From Bryum argenteum (Eukaryota > Streptophyta > Bryopsida > Bryales > Bryaceae): a stretch of 64,000 nt of DNA. The stretch spans positions 19,713,001-19,777,000 of the forward strand of contig CM073321.1 in assembly GCA_037043015.1 (NCBI GenBank), given 5' to 3'. The notes beneath the pieces are model-generated. The model saw nothing but the letters and a program-made list of their open reading frames with translations, was not told the DNA's origin and made no database searches. Both the position numbers and the translations under genes were made by a program. Of the stretch, positions 45,226 to 56,640 are shown piece after piece (position 1 is the first letter of the stretch; every line of letters starts with the position of its first letter).

Positions 45226-46965
45226 AAGTCTTGTTTGTCAAACATATCGTTTTTCGTTGTTGTTAGGACCTTTTTATCAAACTTTTGTGGATGTAAGTGT
45301 TGTTTGAGGATTGTGCACTATGACAAGGAGTTATGTATCAAATGATATATGACACATGATAGTTGGTATGCGTAAAGCGGGCATGTCGGTGAGTGAAATT
45401 GGAAACATTGTAGGAAGGCCAAAATCGACTATTTCAAGGATTCTCAAGCGATTTAGAATTAGTGGCTCAGATTGCCAACAAGTAGATCCGTAGGGTTTAA
45501 AAACATGAGCGATCGAGATAGAGAAGGCTCCATAGAGATCTTAGTAGTAATCGTCGCGCCTCCTCTTGCAGAATTGGCGCAAAGAATGTGACATCTTCCG
45601 AGGCATGTCAACTTTACGTAAAGAGCTTTATGAGCTTGGTATTGTCAGCTGCATTGGCAGTCAAGAAACCATTCTTTGAGTGACATACACAAGGCAAAGA
45701 GGTTGGCTTTTTTGCAAAGGGGCACTTGCATTGGACGATTGACGATTGGAGAATGTGATTTGGACCGATTAGTCATCCTTTGAAGTTGGAAAACCATCAC
45801 GCCAAATTCGTCCGCGAAAAAGCATATGAACGCTTACAACTACAATTGCTTAGCACCTACATTCAAATCCGGAAGGACTTCAATTATGGTATGGGTGCTA
45901 TCACCGCTCATCTTAGTCTTATTTGGTGTTAATTCCTCCTAATAGACGACCGCCAAAGACTTTGTAGAGATAGTATCTCAAAGAGCATTAGAGCATTATT
46001 ATTGGCACCATGACCACCATGAGCACCTTATTTTAATGGAGGATGGTGCTCCAAAGACATGGTAGTAATATACAAAAAGATTGGAGACAAGAACTTGATT
46101 GAAAAAGCTTGAATGGCCACCAAATTCTCCCGACCTTAATCCTATAGAGAATGTCCGGAAGCAAGTTAAAGATCAAGTGCAACAGAGAAATAGACCACGA
46201 AACAAAGACGAAATGTGACATCACTAATCTGCTTAGGAGGATATACCTCAAGAAAGCATCAAGAAGTTGATTTCAACAATGCTAACCCGGATGAAAGTCG
46301 TAATAGCACTCAAGGTGGTAGCACTCGATGGTAGTAGGTGTTCCATTTCATCGTAGAATATTTGTTAAGTGAGAAGACATATTGTAAACTTCATATCATA
46401 TTAGGCTTCTATACTACTATAGCTTTGTAATGATACCTTATTTGACTTTATTTGATCAAATTTTGATTTAATATATGAGTTTGATTTCCTTAGCCTAGAA
46501 TATGAATGAATGGAAACTATGAAAATACTTTAGAGCCACATAGAGGAGAATTTTACCTACATAGTATGCATCTTTGTAATACCAAGAATGCGAACAATGA
46601 TATATCCTATAGATTGGTGCAATCAAATTTTAAAAATCATCATATATATTTCTCAGCTTAACTTTTTTGAAATTAAGTGAAAAAGATAAAATAATTCATC
46701 AAAAATAGAGATTTTGTTTTTTAACATTGACATTTTATGAACACGTGAAGGGTCCATAACACAAAAGATTTAATAGAATAAATTTGATAAAATCCTCCCA
46801 TTTTGAAAATGAATTAGAGAATTTCAAGAGTTCACAAAATGGTTGCAAGACTTGTTGAGGGCATCATACATGACCATGCCCATGCCCATGCCCATGGATG
46901 GCAAACTTTTACTTTAGTGATTATTTGTTGTAAGTTTGTTACTTTTAAGTATATTTACTAATTTT
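45226..46965 (+). repeat. left arm of a second inverted repeat (IR2)
   Basis: Matched in reverse complement by 47690-49455 with only scattered substitutions and small indels, clearly closer than the IR1 arms. It starts with AAGTCTTGTTTGTCAAAC and ends near AAGTATATTTACTAATT. Contains a Tc1-like transposase gene and its AT-rich 3' flank. Confidence 0.92.
45330..46345 (+). pseudogene. Tc1-like transposase, left copy, decayed
   Basis: The N-terminal helix-turn-helix reads GMSVSEIGNIVGRPKSTISR then ILKRF. First catalytic region near 45756-45820: VIWTD...SSFEVGKPSRQIR. Second Asp near 46035: ILMEDGAP-like. Third, a glutamate, near 46112-46155: LEWPPNSPDLNPIENV, then QVKDQVQ. This is the DD34E layout of Tc1-like elements. 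The MEDGAP and PPNSPDLNPIENVWK wording is closest, from memory, to fungal Tc1 elements. Several frame changes and stops make it non-functional. It points towards the centre of IR2. Confidence 0.85.
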
Positions 46966-47689
46966 TCTACTAATTCTTGGCTAAGTTTTGACTACGATTA
47001 TGTCTAAGTTCGCTCAAATTTGACTAAGTAAATGTGTAGGTTTATAATGGAATTTTCTGACTAAATGGTAATTAAATTTAGTACTCTAAAGTACTTAAAT
47101 TGTTAGTTTTGAACACGTAATTTAGAGATTACATTGTTCACCGCTTTTTGTAATAAAAAGTCCTGTCATGTTTAGTTTCTATCCCCACAAGACATGCATG
47201 AAAACCATTTTAGATTAAAAATAATCTGAAATAAGGCTCTTCACTTTCTAATTGATGTAATTTTGTGATCATCGAGTAAAACAAATATACATAAATTTAT
47301 AAATAGAAGATATCTTTGAGAAACATTCAGATGCTACGGCCATGCATCACACATACCATGGCCATACCTCACACATACCAATAGAATGAGAGTCAATTTA
47401 GTTATTTTGAACCTATATAACGATGAAATATAAACTTAATTATCAACACTCAATTGATATGTAAATGTTGATCATGGACAATCGTTATAACTTCTATACT
47501 ATAATATAACAATAAAATGTCCGATAATATAGCTATTATAATATATTATTAATGTATTATTATAACGTAATGTGTTGTTAAAAACAAAACACATGACAAA
47601 AGGAACTAGAGTAAATTTAGAGTAAATTACCCTTGCTTTTTAATTAGTATTCAACTTTATCTTACCATTAATATAATCAAATTAAGATT
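46966..47689. other. AT-rich spacer of IR2
   Basis: 724 bp between the two arms, without coding signal. Contains CATGGCCATG words at 47338-47375. Similar words lie just inside both arms (46866-46900 and 47757-47790). Confidence 0.6.
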
Positions 47690-49455
47690 TAATTAGTAAA
47701 TATACTTAAAAGTAACAAACTTTACAACAAATAATCACTAAAGTAAAAAGTTTGCCATCCCATGGCACGTGGCATGGTGATGGTCATGTGCGCACTTCCT
47801 CCAATGTCTTTAACCATTTTGTGAACTCAAATTCTCTAATTCATTTTCAAAATGGGAGGATTTATCAAATTTATTCTATTAAATCTTTGGCGTTATGGAC
47901 CTCTTCAATGTGTTCATAAAATGTCAATGTTAAAAAACAAAATCTCTATTTTTGATGAATTATTTTATCTTTTTCACTTAATTTCAAAAAAGTTAACTGA
48001 GAAATATATATGATGATTTTTTAAAAATTTGATTGCACCAATCTATAGGATATATCATTGTTCACATTCTCGTATTACAAAGATGCATACTATGTAGGCA
48101 AATTCTCCTCTACGCGGCTCTAAAGTATTTTCATGGGGCCCATTCATTCATATTCTAGGCTAAGGAAATCAAACTCATATATTAAATCAAAATTTGATCA
48201 AATAAAAGTCAAATAAGGTATCATTACAAAGCTATAGTAGTATAGAAGCCTCAATATGATATGAAGTTTACAATAATATGTCTTACTCACTAACAAATAT
48301 TCTAATAAGTAGAAATGGAACACCTACTACCATCGTGAGTGCTACCACCTTGAGTCGCTATTACAAACCTTTCATCCCGGGTTGGCATTGTTGAAATCAA
48401 CTTCTCTGATGCTTTCTTGAGGTATATCCTCCTAAGCCAGATCGGGATCGATGTCCACATTTCTGTCTTTGCTTTCGTGGCTCTATTTCTCTCGCTTGCA
48501 CTTCGATCTTTAACTTGCTTCCGCAGACATTCTCTATAGGATTAAGGTCAGAGAATTTGGTGGCCATTCAAGCTTTTTCAATCCAAGTTGTCGTCTCCAA
48601 TCTTTTTGTATATTACTACCATGTACTCGGAGCACCATCCTCCATTAAAATAAGGTGCTCATAGCGGTCATGGTGCCTAATAATAACGCCTAATGCTCTT
48701 TGGAGATACTAGTCTCTACAAAGTTCGCAAAGGCGCCTATTAGGAGGAATTAACACCAAATAAGACTAAGATGAGCCAAATGATAGCACCCATACCATAA
48801 TTGTCCTTCCGATTTGAATGTAGGTGCTAAGAATTGTAGTTGTGAAGCGTTCATATGCTTTTCGCGTATTACCTAATTTGGCGTGATGGTTTCCAACTTC
48901 AAAGGATGACTAATTCGGCCCAAATCACATTACTCCAACCGTCAATCGTCCAATGCAAGTGCCCTTGCAAAAGCCAACCTCTTTCGCTTGTATGTCACTC
49001 AAGAATGGTTTTGCTTCACCGCAATGCTGTTTGGTAATGCAAGCTCATAAAGCTCTTTACGTAAAGTTGACATGCTCCGGAAGATGTCACATTCTCGCAT
49101 TCTCGCAAGAGAGGCACGACGATTACTACTAAGATCTCTATGGAGCCTTCTCCTATCTCGATCACTCATGTTTTTCAGCCTCTGGATCTACTTGTTGGCA
49201 ATACAGAGCCACTAATTTAAATCGCTTGAGAATCCTTTGAAATAGCCGATTTTGGCCTTCCTACAATGTTTCCAATTTCACTCACCGACATGCCGCCTTT
49301 CTGCATACCAACTATCATGTGTCATATATCATTTGATACATAACCCTTGCCATGGTGCAATAACTAAACAACACTTACATCCACAAAAGCTTGATAAAAA
49401 AAGGTCCTAACAACAACACAGTAAAAACGATATAGCTGTTTGACAAACAAGACTT
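47690..49455 (-). repeat. right arm of IR2, cut by the scaffold gap
   Basis: Reverse complement of 45226-46965. The last bases before the gap (AAACAAGACTT) still match the left arm, so the true outer boundary of the repeat is hidden in the gap. Confidence 0.92.
48310..49345 (-). pseudogene. Tc1-like transposase, right copy, decayed
   Basis: Mirror copy of the left gene, read from 49345 down: the GMSVSEIGNIVGRPKS-type start, CDLG...SFEV region, LMEDGAP near 48640, LGLKKLEWPPNS near 48575 and the NPIEN-type Glu block near 48540, with NMPTRDERFV-type residues at the end. It is broken at different places from the left copy, so the two have decayed separately for some time. Tail-to-tail with the left copy. 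Confidence 0.85.
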
Positions 49456-49555
49456 NNNNNNNNNNNNNNNNNNNNNNNNNNNNNNNNNNNNNNNNNNNNN
49501 NNNNNNNNNNNNNNNNNNNNNNNNNNNNNNNNNNNNNNNNNNNNNNNNNNNNNNN
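49456..49555. other. 100-N scaffold gap
   Basis: Exactly 100 N, at the outer end of the IR2 right arm and directly before a hAT remnant. Confidence 0.99.
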
Positions 49556-50465
49556 AACCACCTTCATATCATGCTATTAAGACTAGGATGCTTGATGCGA
49601 AGAAGGCAGCTGTGCAAAAGTCGGTTGATGATTGAACAAAACTTTCTATCGAGAAGTACGGATGAACAATATGCTCGAATGGGTGGTCTGATGTCACAAG
49701 TAGACCACTTATAAACATGATGCTCGTTTGCCCAGTCGGGGAGGTCTTTTTGGGATCGATGGATACTACAGGGAAGAAGGACATTGTTTATGTCGCAAAT
49801 GAAATAGCGATGTACATAGAGGAGGTTGAACCAAAAAACATTGTTCACATATGCTCGGACAGTGCAAGCTCCATGCTAGGGGTTGTCAAGAAGTTGCACA
49901 TAGACTATCCTGACTTATATAGACAAGGTTGTGCGGCACATATTTCAGACCTCGTTCTAGAAGATTAGGGGAAAGAGGCATGGGTTAAAGATTTTGTAGA
50001 ACAAGCCAAGAGAATGTGCACATTTATTAAAAGACCGCACGTCCCACTTGTTCTATTCAAGAAGTACTCCTCAAAGCGCAACTAATCTTCAAACTCGATT
50101 TGCAACAAACTACTTAATGATAGAGCGAATGTTAAAGCTACAAAAACCTCTAAACAACATGGTGATCGATGCAGAGTGACATGCGTTTGTCCAGACATTG
50201 TTTAACAGGAAAAACAGTCACCAGTTATAGACAAAGGCAAGGAATGTGAGGAACAACATTAGGAGCCATGAGTTATGGGAGAACTGTACGAAGTTTGTGA
50301 AAGTAGTTGAACCAGTATTGATAGCTCTTCGAGAGTTTGAAGGGGAAGTACCAGCCATGCCCAGGGCATATGTGATTATGTCGGACCTTAAAGAACACGT
50401 GTTCTCTTTGCGTGAACCTCCATTCGAACTATCCCTCGACATAGCTACGGAATACAAGGTGGTGT
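49556..50465 (+). pseudogene. hAT transposase, N-terminal/middle half (DUF659), decayed
   Basis: Begins at the gap with PSYHAIKTRMLDAKKAAVQK, then TICSNGWSDVTSRPLINMML, VEPKNIVHICSDSASSMLGV, YRQGCAAHISDLVLED and FVEQAKRMCTFIKR. This is the DUF659 part of the RNase H-like hAT core; CSNGWSD and the HICSD region hold catalytic acidic residues. A second block, 50246-50460, reads NNIRSHELWENCTKFVKVVE then ALREFEGEVPAMPRAYVIMS and DLKEHVFSLREPP. It stops before the AALLNP and dimerisation regions. Stops and shifts break it. It overlaps by only about 30 residues with the region where the other hAT remnant (4962-6448) begins. Confidence 0.85.
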
Positions 50466-50671
50466 CGGTGCGTGCAGTGAGCAGTTACTGGTGAGCGGTG
50501 CGTAGATATTCACAAGCAATGGGCAGATTTTCAAAAGCAATGATCAGATTTTTGAGTGTAAATTAAGCAGAGTACATTGAAATCATCCATAAAGAAGGCG
50601 ACGGCCATAGGGTCGGGGATTCATTGCATAAACCCATGACCGTGTAAAGAAGTTATCGTTTGTGGCCGTTG

Positions 50672-51862
50672 TGAACCCTTGAGATGGTTCACCTCGGCGG
50701 GAAAACCCTTCCCGCAAGGTTTTGATTATTTACGCGCGTTATATAATGCTTATTCTTATGTTTTACTCTTTTAGTTTCAAACCTCGGCATATAGTAGAAA
50801 GTCTTGGAGTCCTATCTCGCTAATCCGGACTTGTTAGAATCAAAATCCTCAATGGTTTTAGTTCTAAAAAGTTAGAAAGTGGAAAAGGGGTTAGAAGACC
50901 GGTGGATGAAATGTTGGATGGATGTAGTGGAGTTGGTTTTCTCCCTACCGTTGGGCTAGGGTTGGAGAGAGTGTGTGTCTCTCTCTCTCTCCCATGTGTG
51001 GGGGAAGAGGGTGTGTGTGCGTGTGAAAATTTTCTTAGGTTGTAGCTATGCAAAATAGAGTTAAGTGGTCTAACACAAATAAACTTGCAAGTAGGATGTG
51101 TGGATTCGTTGCATGTGGGTGTGAGTGTGGGTAGGTTGGAGGAGAAGATAGAAGGGTTGGAGTTTTCAATTTGGGAGTAGCTGCCAACTTTGAAGGACAA
51201 GATCTCACGATTGACGAAGAATTGGGAGGTTTGCCTTAGAGATCTAGGAGCGTTGTCGAGTTTTCTTTCCAACAAGACCAAGCTTGCCCTCATTGGAGCA
51301 AGGACGAGGGAGAAATCGTCGTTCTACCGAAGGGACCTTACTGGTGGCGGCAGATTGAGGGAAGCCCCATTTCATCCTCCTTTGATGTGATTGTGACACT
51401 CTTGAATAGCTAGATTGTGTGTGCAACGACCCTAGTGGGGTTAGATGCATGAATGCTTTGGAAAATGGCAATTTGTTGCCCAAAAACATGTTTGGGTTGC
51501 AGCTTGATTTGGTGATGTTGTGTTATAGTTTCATGTATGAATGTGTGTTTTCTTGCTTGTGTATCTTTGGTTTGATTGTCTTGTGTCACGATTTGAATTC
51601 GTGTGTGAGGGAACATGAGCCTTCCCCAAAATTCTCAATTAACCCTAAAATTGTGTAGTGGTGGAGAATTGCATGTTTAGTTGATTGTTAGCGCTCATAT
51701 GTTGATTGGGTGCTTAGGTTTGAGTAGAAGGTGCTTTAATGTGATTTGCAACCCCTTTTCAGCCCTAAATTGTGTGCTGGACCTCTTAGTCCATATGTGT
51801 TTTAGAGGCCTTAAGTGTTCATTTTGGTCATTTTGTGCCCCATAATGAGCCCTAGGCCCAGG
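50672..51862 (+). repeat. repeat family A, copy 2
   Basis: Same orientation as the copy at 16927-18463, from GAACCCTTGAGATGG to GAGCCCTAGGCCC. It has one copy of the 180-bp module (51188-51370) instead of three. The CT/GT microsatellite is at 50980-51025. A long minus-strand frame (50820-51293) is open but serine/proline-rich with no domain, and I do not treat it as a gene. Confidence 0.8.
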
Positions 51863-52029
51863 CGAGATGTCAATCCGGACGTCTTTTAGGTTTTGGTCGG
51901 ACGGACGTCCGTCCGGAGAATGCATCGGAATTACTATGCATGTAGTAAATTTTTTAGCCGTCGGATCGTATTGAAAATCGCATCGTAGCCGTTCAAATAG
52001 TGTTGTGAGTGTAGGTGATTACCGTTGGA
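51863..52029. other. short interval with a GGACGGACGTCCGTCC inverted motif
   Basis: TCGGACGGACGTCCGTCCGG at 51896-51915 contains the perfect palindrome GGACGGACGTCCGTCC (51898-51913). It introduces the GC island that follows. Nothing else seen. Confidence 0.5.
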
Positions 52030-52655
52030 TTCAATCAGGCGGCCCAGGACCGTCCGATTGGCCTACCCGACCGACCGGTCGGCCGCGTCGGATCGATCGC
52101 TTGATCGAACGCCCGGCCGTCCGATCGATGCGTCAATTCAGTCGGCCCGTCCGATCGATCAGTGATCTCCGTCGGCCCGTCCGATCCGGCGCGGCCGACC
52201 GGTCGGCGCCCGGCCGTCCGATCGGTCGGTCGGCCGCCGGTGATCGGCCGGGCCGATCGGTCGGGCGATCGGCGCCCGGCCCGTCCGTCGGTCGGTCGAC
52301 CATGGTGTCGATCGCGTCGGTCAGCGCCCGGCCGTCGGATCGGTCGGGCGATCGGCCATCGGCCCGGTCGGCGTCGGCCGTCCGATCGGTCGCGATCTCC
52401 GTCGACCGTCCGTCGATCGCGGTCTCCGTCGGCCCGTCCGATCGACGCGACCGACCCGATCGGCGCCGGCCGTCCGATCGGTCGGGTCGGCCGCCGATGA
52501 TCGGCAGACGTCGGTCGGACGAGTCGGCGCCCGGCCGTCCGATCGGTCGGTCGGCGCGGCTGATCGGTCGCGTCGGTCGCGCGCCCGGCCGTCGGTCGGT
52601 CGGGCGGTCGGCCATCGGCCGTCCGATTTAGTCGCCCGGTCGGCCATGCGGCCGC
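52030..52655. repeat. CpG-dense GC island 1 (CCGATCGG/GGTCGGC words)
   Basis: About 620 bp, roughly 70 percent GC, made of shuffled short words: CCGTCCGATCGG, GGTCGGTCGGCC, CGATCGGCGCCCGGCC. CpG is extremely frequent, unlike the rest of the window. Long open frames on both strands (RPSDRSGDRPSARS and similar) are by-products of the missing stop words, not genes. A TATA box follows immediately. Confidence 0.85.
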
Positions 52656-52659
52656 GGCC

Positions 52660-52668
52660 TATATAAAA
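52660..52668 (+). promoter_or_regulatory. TATA box next to GC island 1
   Basis: TATATAAAA directly after the GC island, followed by a pyrimidine-rich CTCCACTCTCCTCACTTCTT leader and, at 52769, an ATG (MRRKEVFFVV). A good match to a plant core promoter. Confidence 0.6.
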
Positions 52669-52768
52669 CCGACGGTCCTCCACTCTCCTCACTTCTTTCC
52701 TTCGTTATCGAGTGCGGAGTAGTTTGTAGGTTGGAATTTTTTAAATTTTCATCCCAGCTCCCTTATCA

Positions 52769-54216
52769 TGCGGAGGAAAGAAGTCTTTTTCGTTGTAAGG
52801 GGAGATTTTGCTTTTTTTTCACAAAGATGCCCAAACATAGGGGTTTGGGGTAGTGGGGGAATCGAGGCCGGAAACCAAGGGTTGTTAGACATTTGGAGAA
52901 GTGGGAGCACCCATCAATAAGTGCAAGAACTTTCTTGGAGAATGTAATCGTGCGATTTTATGAGGCTATGATCTTTCGCGTTTGTTTAGCAAATACGTGA
53001 AATACAAAGAAAAAGCGTGGCCAAATTCAAGAAACGACATGATGGACCTCATGATGGAAGCGCTCAAGATCCGGTGTGGAGAAGCGGAGACCGATAAGCG
53101 TGGTTTCTGGGGTGGATGGAGGATAGATTAATTGATGCTATCTGGAATGGTGTCGACATATTGAAGAGGTATGAGAGAACCACTCGGCGGGTAATGAGGA
53201 GTTCGGGGATGTGGTATTGAGGGCGGAGGCTTTTCAAGAAGCGATGAGGCCGTATTCAATAATAAAAACCGGGTTGGTTCCATAGGATGGTGGCGCGGGA
53301 ACAAGGAAGGTTAATGGAAATGGTTCGTCGAATAATTTGGTAGTAATTCCTATGACCCCCGTATCATCGAGCTTGAGAAGAGGACTCTAAGGGGAGATAC
53401 GGCACAATTTCAAAGTTCACATAAGAGGGTTGTGGGTATTGAAGAGTTTTGGGAATTTCTTTGCAAAGACTCCCATCCATCTTTGTGACACGACCGGACT
53501 TGGCCAGGTGGAGCATCGAGAATGAGGCGCTTCTTTGTGAGGATACAACATCCGGTGTTATTCGTTTTATAGCCATTCATGCAAATAAATTCCAAGGCTA
53601 TACGTATTGGTGGAATGGCGGCGATTCGATCGATGTTGGCCCTTGATGCAAGATATGGAGATGATGTTCATGGAGAGATCGGACTCTCACCTCATTCGAT
53701 GATGGCGTATTGAGCTTGGCGGTTGGTCGGTTCCGCAAAAAAGCGAGCGAGCTTGCTTGGGCTTTAGTGCATATCATGTGTGAAGTCCACGGTTGAACTA
53801 CCTCCGCAGCGATGTGTCTCGGGACAACATACTTCTTCACTTCCCTCAAGATGAATCACGGTGTATATTGGAGTATGTTATTGGGGGCTAAAAATACGAG
53901 CATGGATGATAAAATGAGGTCCTTGTATCGTTAAAAACCCCAAGAGCGAATTGATACTCTACAAGCACGATATTGGGTAGATCCTCGGGTGGCGTACTTG
54001 TACAAGCGGGTGATGACATTCACATTATTCCCCTTCTTGATTGCGCTTCGGAGGAGTTTGCTCACGGCGCGAATAGCGCAACGCATCCTCAAGAAGAGCA
54101 TGTCGAAGGCCTACGAGTTGCCAAAGTACAACGGGGCTGACCGGTGGTGCAATCAAGACTTGGCAAATGCTTTTGACCAATACTTGGAGATGGTGGGCGA
54201 TGCAAAGTATCGTTGA
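52769..54216 (+). pseudogene. decayed plus-strand gene downstream of GC island 1, family unknown
   Basis: Pieces in changing frames: KYKEKAWPNSRNDMMDLMME near 53000, AEAFQEAMRPYSIIKTGLVP near 53230, ELEKRTLRGDTAQFQSSHKR near 53380, then ARWSIENEALLCEDTTSGVI and RFIAIHANKFQGYTYWWNGG at 53505-53640, LALDARYGDDVHGEIGLSPH, and finally ILKKSMSKAYELPKYNGADR and WCNQDLANAFDQYLEMVGDA (54090-54210). It was clearly protein-coding once, at about 450 residues, but I recognise no domain. Its position after a TATA box suggests it was the gene driven by that promoter. Confidence 0.45.
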
Positions 54217-55011
54217 CCCGTTGTCAACAGCTTCATGGAATCATTCCATTGGCGGTGCCAAATGATCATTATCGCACCAAGTATGATTAGCAAATTAGTT
54301 ATGCGCATTTCTTTTAGTTCTTGCGGCTTTATTAGATTTTTAGATTCTTCATTGAAGTTCTGATGTAGATGTAGGCAAATTCTTTGTAGTAAAATGTATT
54401 ACATGCCTTCTATATGTATCGGCTTCAAGTACATTCTTGTTTATATATACCTTGCACTCATTCTATTGAATGACTTCTTCTCCATTGTTTGTTATTTTAT
54501 TTTATTACTTCTTACCTTCAATAGAAATATCTCCAAATCTTCATGAACAATATTTGAGAATGTATAATGAATTGTGGAACTTCTTCATTACATCAACCTT
54601 GCGTAGTTGCGATATTAATGGTTTGTCAGAAGTCATTTCAAGCATAATATGACTTTTCTTACATATGCTTTTTTTTTTTGAATGAATTGATGAACATATT
54701 ATATGTTAGGTGAGAGTGTGAGGCTGTGAAAAAAAGGCTTAAAGCCAAGCGAAAGAAATTATTACCACCAAGTGAACTTATAGTATAAAATACAAAGACA
54801 TCGCCATAAAATCCTTGAAATAACAAATTACATAGTATATTAATATACAACGATATAGTCCGATATTGGATAATCCATTCATAAACAAAATATGGATTTA
54901 CGTATCCTCAAAATTGGCCCCTAGCGAAGCGATAATGGTGTAGACATTATCCGTTGCCAAAAACTACATAACCTTCACTACAATGACACTATGTATGATG
55001 ATTTGTCATTC
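54217..55011. other. AT-rich interval between convergent remnants
   Basis: No coding signal. A run of T (54668-54679) and several AATAAA-like words would fit a 3' region shared by the two convergent remnants. Confidence 0.4.
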
Positions 55012-56235
55012 TTAATCCGATTCTTCATCATCGTGTTTTACGACTTGGCGCTTGTGTAAGTAAGAAGGTGGTCCTCGAGAAGATTCTCCAAACAAGTTTG
55101 TTTGCCTAAAGTTCCTTTTGGCTTGAAGTTGTTCAATGTATTCTATTTGACTTAGAAGTGTGGCTTGTTGCGGATCTTGTTGGTACCTCGCCCCTTCGTC
55201 ATCCGGAGATAGATAAGGTCTTTGAAGGCGCGTCGTTACTTCCGTATGCATTACGACCATATCCATAATTTGTGTAGCCAACAATGTCGATCTTCTATCA
55301 TATTGACCTCGATACTCGTATGTTTCCTTGGTGTGATGGCCTACGGTACTCGGGACTTCCGAATGTTGTGCCGTATTGGTTCCCACGATTGTATGGGTTT
55401 ATAGGATGAGTTGGGCTTGAGTTGCATTGAGCATTGGATCCGCTACCCTCTCACCTCCTAAACCATGTGTACCTCACTGTATACATTGGAGATGGGTAGT
55501 TCGAACTAGATCCACCTCTACCGTACTCGCGTTCGGCTCCGTCGTGTTTCTTTGATGAGGTGGCATATAACTCACCGAATCTTGAATTGGTGGTTTCTAT
55601 GGTAATACCCCTCACTTCCTATGCCAAAGGATCTTGGTGCTTGACGATCGTCATGGTTTGAGTCTTCTTTGAGTGCCCCCATATGCCCTTGGGTTCCATG
55701 TTGTTGAAGTTGGGCATCCATGCTCGGTGAGCGTTACGAATACGTAGTATAACAATCGCTTGGTCCATCAATTTGTGGGAATGAATCGGTTCTTTGCGAT
55801 CAATAAATGCATGTTCAAACCTATCGCGATGGTCAGTCAATGTCCTTGTGCGGGACTATTTCATTAGCACCATGGCCATGGTAGAATACAACATCAATTT
55901 TGGCCTTGTGTTCTTGATTCCAAGCGCAATTGTGACTTCGTGATATCATGCGCAAAATGGTCGCTCTTGCAACTCTTGGCTTGGGCCTTCACGACGAGGA
56001 CCATATTTCTACTTCGTGCGCGGCCATAACTTCATGATGTGGTACATCTTCACGTACTTCTTGCACATGGTGCAATTCCAAATGTCCGCCCTCTTCTCTC
56101 GCCAACCCGGCTCTGCCAGCACGATTTGGGTCACTCCATGCTTCCCAATCCATTTTGGAGGGTCGCCCTTTGGTCGTGGAGACTTGGCCTCGCCCCTCGA
56201 GCGTGAAAACTTGGCGCCATTTCGGCGGCGACAAG
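55012..56235 (-). pseudogene. decayed minus-strand gene headed by GC island 2
   Basis: Read downwards: PPKWIGKHGVTQIVLAEPGW, then IWNCTMCKKYVKMYHIMKLW at about 56035-56095, a Cys-x2-Cys and aromatic-rich motif that recurs as CKKYVKMYRIGKLWPRECHK at 62013-62075. Further down come MTDHRDRFEHAFIDRKEPIH then MDQAIVILRIRNAHRAWMPN (55840-55620), and a charged tail YLSPDDEGARYQQDPQQATL, QIEYIEQLQAKRNFRQTNLF, ESSRGPP, DDEESD (55386-55012). The Cys pattern may be a BED-type zinc finger as in hAT transposases, but the catalytic core is not visible. Frames are interrupted. Confidence 0.45.
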
Positions 56236-56354
56236 TATGCGCGGTGTGGGTGTGGGTGACCCGCGCGGACTCACGAAATGCTAGCGATCGATGCGACTTT
56301 AAAAAAAGCCGCCTTGCCGCTCGTTCGCGAGTGAGGACAAAGAGCCCCTCCCCT

Positions 56355-56640
56355 CCTATTTATGCCGGCCGAGATCGGACGCCATTGGCGGTGGCGTTGA
56401 TCGTCCGTCCGGCCAGGCGGCCGTCATCAGCGATCCGGCGGCGACGGCGCGTGCGATCGATCGGTCGCCGCGTCCGTCGGTCGATCGGGGGCGTCGATAA
56501 GCGCGGCCGTCGGTCGATCGGGGCCGCCCGATCCCGGCCCGGCCGGGCGGCGACCGCGGCCGGGCGGAGGCCGAACGGCCGTCTGCGGCGGCCGACCCGT
56601 CCCCGGCGACGGTCGGTCGCTCCTTCAGCGTCTCCCCTTC
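56355..56640. repeat. CpG-dense GC island 2
   Basis: GCGATCGATCGGTCGCCG, CGTCGGTCGATCGGGGGCG and similar words, 75 percent GC or more. At its left edge a TATA-like GCATAAATAGG is read on the minus strand (56357-56365), pointing into the minus-strand remnant at 55.0-56.2 kb. At its right edge starts the 2-3-kb repeating unit. Confidence 0.8.

Noticed and set aside
50820-51293. 157-codon minus-strand frame in repeat A
   Set aside because: Ser/Pro-rich, includes a microsatellite translation, and the equivalent frame in the other copy is not kept.
52005-52692. Long open frames on both strands of GC island 1
   Set aside because: Low-complexity Arg/Ser/Pro/Gly/Asp strings caused by GC-rich words that lack stop codons; no domain and frames on both strands are equally open.
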